NCBI GenBank assembly: GCA_021155045.1
Contig: JAJNQB010000019.1
Span: forward strand, 367,970 to 431,969
Direction: 5' to 3'
Source of the DNA: Arcticibacter sp.
Lineage (GTDB): Bacteria; Bacteroidota; Bacteroidia; 2-12-FULL-35-15
Length of the DNA: 64,000 bases
Translations under genes and position numbers: made by a program
The notes under the pieces: generated by a model
Database searches by the model: none
What the model was told of the DNA's origin: nothing
What the model saw: only the letters and a program-made list of their open reading frames with translations
Shown: piece by piece, positions 61,630 to 64,000 of the stretch
Layout of the letters: each line of letters begins with the position of its first letter
Position numbering within the stretch: position 1 is the first letter of the stretch

Positions 61630-64000
61630 ATGATAAAACGCTACAAATGTTTTTTCTTTTCCTTTTGCTTTTTTTTGTTTTCCTACAATGCTTTTTCTAC
61701 GCACATAGTCGGAGGTTCTTTAACCTATGTGAATAACGGAGCAAACTCATACACCATTACTTTAACAATGTATCGTGATTGCTGTCCAACATGTGCTGCA
61801 TTTCCAGCTTCAGCAGTTGTAAATATTCAGAGAGCAGATGGTGTTAGTTATATACCAGCAACCGTAACATTAGCAACCATAAGCACAACAAATGTTGGAG
61901 CAGTATTACCACCCTGCGCAACAGCACCCGGTTCCCCTCCATGTGTTCAAGAAAGAATTTATAGAGCTACAGTTGTTTTACCCCCTTCGCCTGGCGGCTT
62001 ACATTTAAATTATGCTTTGTGCTGTCGTAATGGAACAATAAGCAATATTAATGCACCTGGAGCAACAGGAGAAACTTTTTATGCTTTTATACCGGGTTAT
62101 GTAAGGGAGTGGGTAGAAGGATTTGTATTAGCAAATGGAACAACAGCAGATGCTGGACCAACAGCTTGGACAAGAAGCTTAGGAGCAACACCTCCCACAT
62201 CAGCGCAAGTGAATAATGGACAATTTGAAGTTGCAGGAGCCAATGCTATTAACAGATGGCTAGAAGACTTTACTCTGCCTGATGGAACTACTGCTGATAC
62301 AGGACCAACTGCATGGACAAGAACACTTGGTGCTACACCACCAACTTCTGCACAAGTAACGGGAAATCTGTTTGAAGTTATTGGTGCCAATAATGGTTCA
62401 ATGGCATGGACCTCACAAATTATAAACATTGCTGCATATACAGAAGGAATAGATTTAAGTGTAAATCTTTCTGAAGCTGGAGCGCTTGATCCCGGAGACA
62501 ATATAACAGTAAGTTATTCTATTAATGGAGGACCACAAGTAGTATTTCCTGTTAATGGTTCTATTTTTGACGATTTTACTGCAGCTGTTGCTACAGCGTC
62601 TGGCTTAGTTGGAAATACTGTGCAGATATTTATAACAACACAATTTGATGCGGCTTCTCCTACAACCGAAATTTATCGTTTTGACAATGTTTTAGTTTCT
62701 ACTAATGCATCAGCTACATGGACATCTCAAATAGTAAATATTTCAACATATTCTAGTGTGAACTTAAGTGTGAATGCAGCAAGAACAGGAACAATGGAAG
62801 CGGGGGATTCACTAAAAATATATTATAGATTAAATGGAGGTCCCCTAACATTATTTCCTATCAATGGGCAATTGTTAGGAAACTTTGCTACACCATCCGT
62901 TGCAACAGCTACAGGTTTATCTGGGGCGACAATTCAAATTATTATACGAGCTGCTTATAATGCAACTTCGCCTAATACAGAGGTTTACATTTGGGATATG
63001 GTATCCATTTATGAAAATATATTTGTTACTAATAGTAGCCCAGTATTTGGAACACCACCTCCACTTTATTTGTGTGCTGTTAATACATTTTCAATAAACT
63101 CTACAGCCACAGATGTAGATGGGGATAGCCTGTCTTATATTATGTACACGCCCTATACCGACATAGCTCCAACTTATCCTGAAAATGTTGCGACCATGAC
63201 ACCTGTTACTTGGTTAGGGGGATATTCTGCTACTTCACCATTTAATTCTGGAGGACCAGGAGTTACGCTTAGTCCCTCAACAGGTATTATGACTGGTGTC
63301 GCAAACACATTGGGGCAGTACGTTTTTGGAGTTAAATGTAGAGAATATAGAAACGGAGTTTTGTTGAGTGAAATTGTTAGAGATTATCAAGCTAATGTTG
63401 TAAACTGTCCTCCATTTGTTCCAACAACACCAACTGCAGGAACATCGAGTGGTTCTAGCTCTATTTGTGTTGGTCAAAATTTAAATCTAACAGCAAGTTC
63501 GCCTGATGCAGGTGTAACGTATTCGTGGACGGGACCAAATGGTTTTTCGTCTTCCTTGCAAAATCCGACAATTACATCTGTTACAATGGCTGCGGCAGGA
63601 ACTTATTCTGTAACAGCAACAGTTTCTGGTTGTACAAGTTCTGCAGGAACAATTACAATAACCGTAAATCCAACGCCAGCCACACCGACCGCAGCAAGTA
63701 ATACTCCTGTTTGTATAGGTTCAACTTTAAATTTAACAGCAAGTACTATAGCAGGCGCAACCTATTCTTGGACAGGTCCCAACTCTTTTTCTTCCTCATT
63801 ACAAAATCCAAGTATAGCAGGAGTAACAGCATTAGCAGCAGGAACATATTCTGTAACAGCAACTGTTACTGGTTGTACAAGTGCTTTTGGAACTACAACA
63901 GTAGTTGTAAATCCAACGCCGGCCGCACCCACAGCAGGAAGTAATAGTCCATTATGTGTTGGCGCAACCTTAAATTTAACAGCAAGTACTATAGCAGGTG
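61630..64000 (+). CDS. Giant secreted surface protein with PKD/Ig-like repeats, 3' part missing
   Basis: The frame is open from the ATG to the right edge (790 codons). A signal peptide ends near SYNAFS, and STHIVGGSLTYVNNG with LTMYRDCC is the opening shared by many T9SS-secreted Bacteroidota surface proteins. Residues about 161-258 hold a tandem 49-residue repeat, each starting W-x-E-x-F and containing GTTAD, GPTAWTR and LGATPPTSAQV. Two lectin-like jelly-roll segments with WTSQIINI and WTSQIVNI follow. Then come Ig/PKD-like repeats of 81-82 residues that begin at C-V/I-G-x-x-LNLTAS and are still running at the edge. A T9SS sorting tail would lie outside the window. Confidence 0.85.
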   Translation, partial: MIKRYKCFFFSFCFFLFSYNAFSTHIVGGSLTYVNNGANSYTITLTMYRDCCPTCAAFPASAVVNIQRADGVSYIPATVTLATISTTNVGAVLPPCATAPGSPPCVQERIYRATVVLPPSPGGLHLNYALCCRNGTISNINAPGATGETFYAFIPGYVREWVEGFVLANGTTADAGPTAWTRSLGATPPTSAQVNNGQFEVAGANAINRWLEDFTLPDGTTADTGPTAWTRTLGATPPTSAQVTGNLFEVIGANNGSMAWTSQIINIAAYTEGIDLSVNLSEAGALDPGDNITVSYSINGGPQVVFPVNGSIFDDFTAAVATASGLVGNTVQIFITTQFDAASPTTEIYRFDNVLVSTNASATWTSQIVNISTYSSVNLSVNAARTGTMEAGDSLKIYYRLNGGPLTLFPINGQLLGNFATPSVATATGLSGATIQIIIRAAYNATSPNTEVYIWDMVSIYENIFVTNSSPVFGTPPPLYLCAVNTFSINSTATDVDGDSLSYIMYTPYTDIAPTYPENVATMTPVTWLGGYSATSPFNSGGPGVTLSPSTGIMTGVANTLGQYVFGVKCREYRNGVLLSEIVRDYQANVVNCPPFVPTTPTAGTSSGSSSICVGQNLNLTASSPDAGVTYSWTGPNGFSSSLQNPTITSVTMAAAGTYSVTATVSGCTSSAGTITITVNPTPATPTAASNTPVCIGSTLNLTASTIAGATYSWTGPNSFSSSLQNPSIAGVTALAAGTYSVTATVTGCTSAFGTTTVVVNPTPAAPTAGSNSPLCVGATLNLTASTIAG
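62110..62403 (+). repeat. Tandem 49-codon repeat in the surface protein gene
   Basis: Two units of 147 bases, starting at 62110 and 62257, share 33 of 49 residues. In the 25-codon core from GTTAD to AQV, 14 codons differ by synonymous changes, 9 are identical and only 2 change the residue. Confidence 0.8.
63466..64000 (+). repeat. Ig/PKD-like repeats of 81-82 codons, incomplete at the window edge
   Basis: The cysteine openings stand at 63466, 63712 and 63955. Stretches such as AATTTAACAGCAAGTACTAT are identical between the second and third units, so these copies are recent, unlike the older tandem repeat upstream. Confidence 0.75.

Noticed and set aside
62097..62501. Minus-strand open frame of 134 codons
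   Set aside because: It is the antisense of the tandem repeat in the surface protein gene; the proline and alanine-rich product mirrors that repeat and has no recognisable domain.
1..64000. tRNA or rRNA genes
   Set aside because: The gaps are short and AT-rich and I saw no cloverleaf or rRNA-like stretch; a covariance-model search would be decisive.

Overview
The window is AT-rich DNA from a Bacteroidota bacterium, most likely a gliding or surface-adhesive relative of the Flavobacteriia or Sphingobacteriia. The evidence is a set of lineage-specific markers: gliding lipoproteins GldB and GldH with GldC, a PorP/SprF outer-membrane protein beside a giant SprB-repeat adhesin carrying a type IX secretion (T9SS) type-B sorting domain, a second protein with a T9SS type-A sorting tail, and promoters of the Bacteroidota TTTG / TAnnTTTG kind. 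No rRNA, tRNA, CRISPR, prophage or insertion sequence was recognised. Intergenic gaps are all under about 250 bases.

Layout. 0-5 kb: a truncated Cys/Met-metabolism PLP enzyme divergent from an Lrp regulator, then recQ, a GT2 glycosyltransferase with a small membrane protein, and recX. 5-12 kb: a MoxR / DUF58 / DUF4350 / DUF4129 / SpoIIM / RDD membrane locus. 12-31 kb: a fused oligopeptide ABC ATPase, then a large glycan-handling region. That region has three GT2 transferases (a fourth is at 3.4 kb), a STELLO-family protein, five large polytopic GT-C-like proteins, a GH16-like lipoprotein and a double beta-sandwich protein. A related C-terminal beta-sandwich recurs in several of these, and one polytopic protein holds a ricin-type lectin insert. 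Two gene remnants (a GT2 tail and a HAD phosphatase tail) lie in the gaps. 31-39 kb: an acetoacetate/3-oxoacid-type CoA transferase split by a GxxExxY gene, an ORF6N protein, penicillin-binding protein 1A, gldH, a RicT-like PSP1 protein and holB. 39-53 kb: an M16 peptidase, PorP/SprF, the 2831-residue adhesin, gldC and gldB. 53-61.5 kb: a beta-barrel protein, nadE, murF and a suf operon (sufA, B, C, D) split by a four-helix-bundle gene, then an EamA transporter. 61.6 kb to the end: the N-terminal part of a second giant surface protein.

The most unusual signal is two small gene cassettes inserted in the sense direction inside housekeeping operons. A four-helix-bundle (23S intervening-sequence family) gene lies between sufB and sufC, and a GxxExxY gene lies between the two CoA-transferase subunits. 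Each is bounded by its own family of short repeated words in inverted orientation, and each fills the intercistronic gap almost exactly. An arm matching one end of the GxxExxY cassette also occurs alone at 19.55 kb. Together with several large palindromes in other gaps, this points to families of small, possibly non-autonomous mobile elements that use intercistronic sites. The glycan region, with its shared beta-sandwich domain, is the second candidate for an undescribed system.
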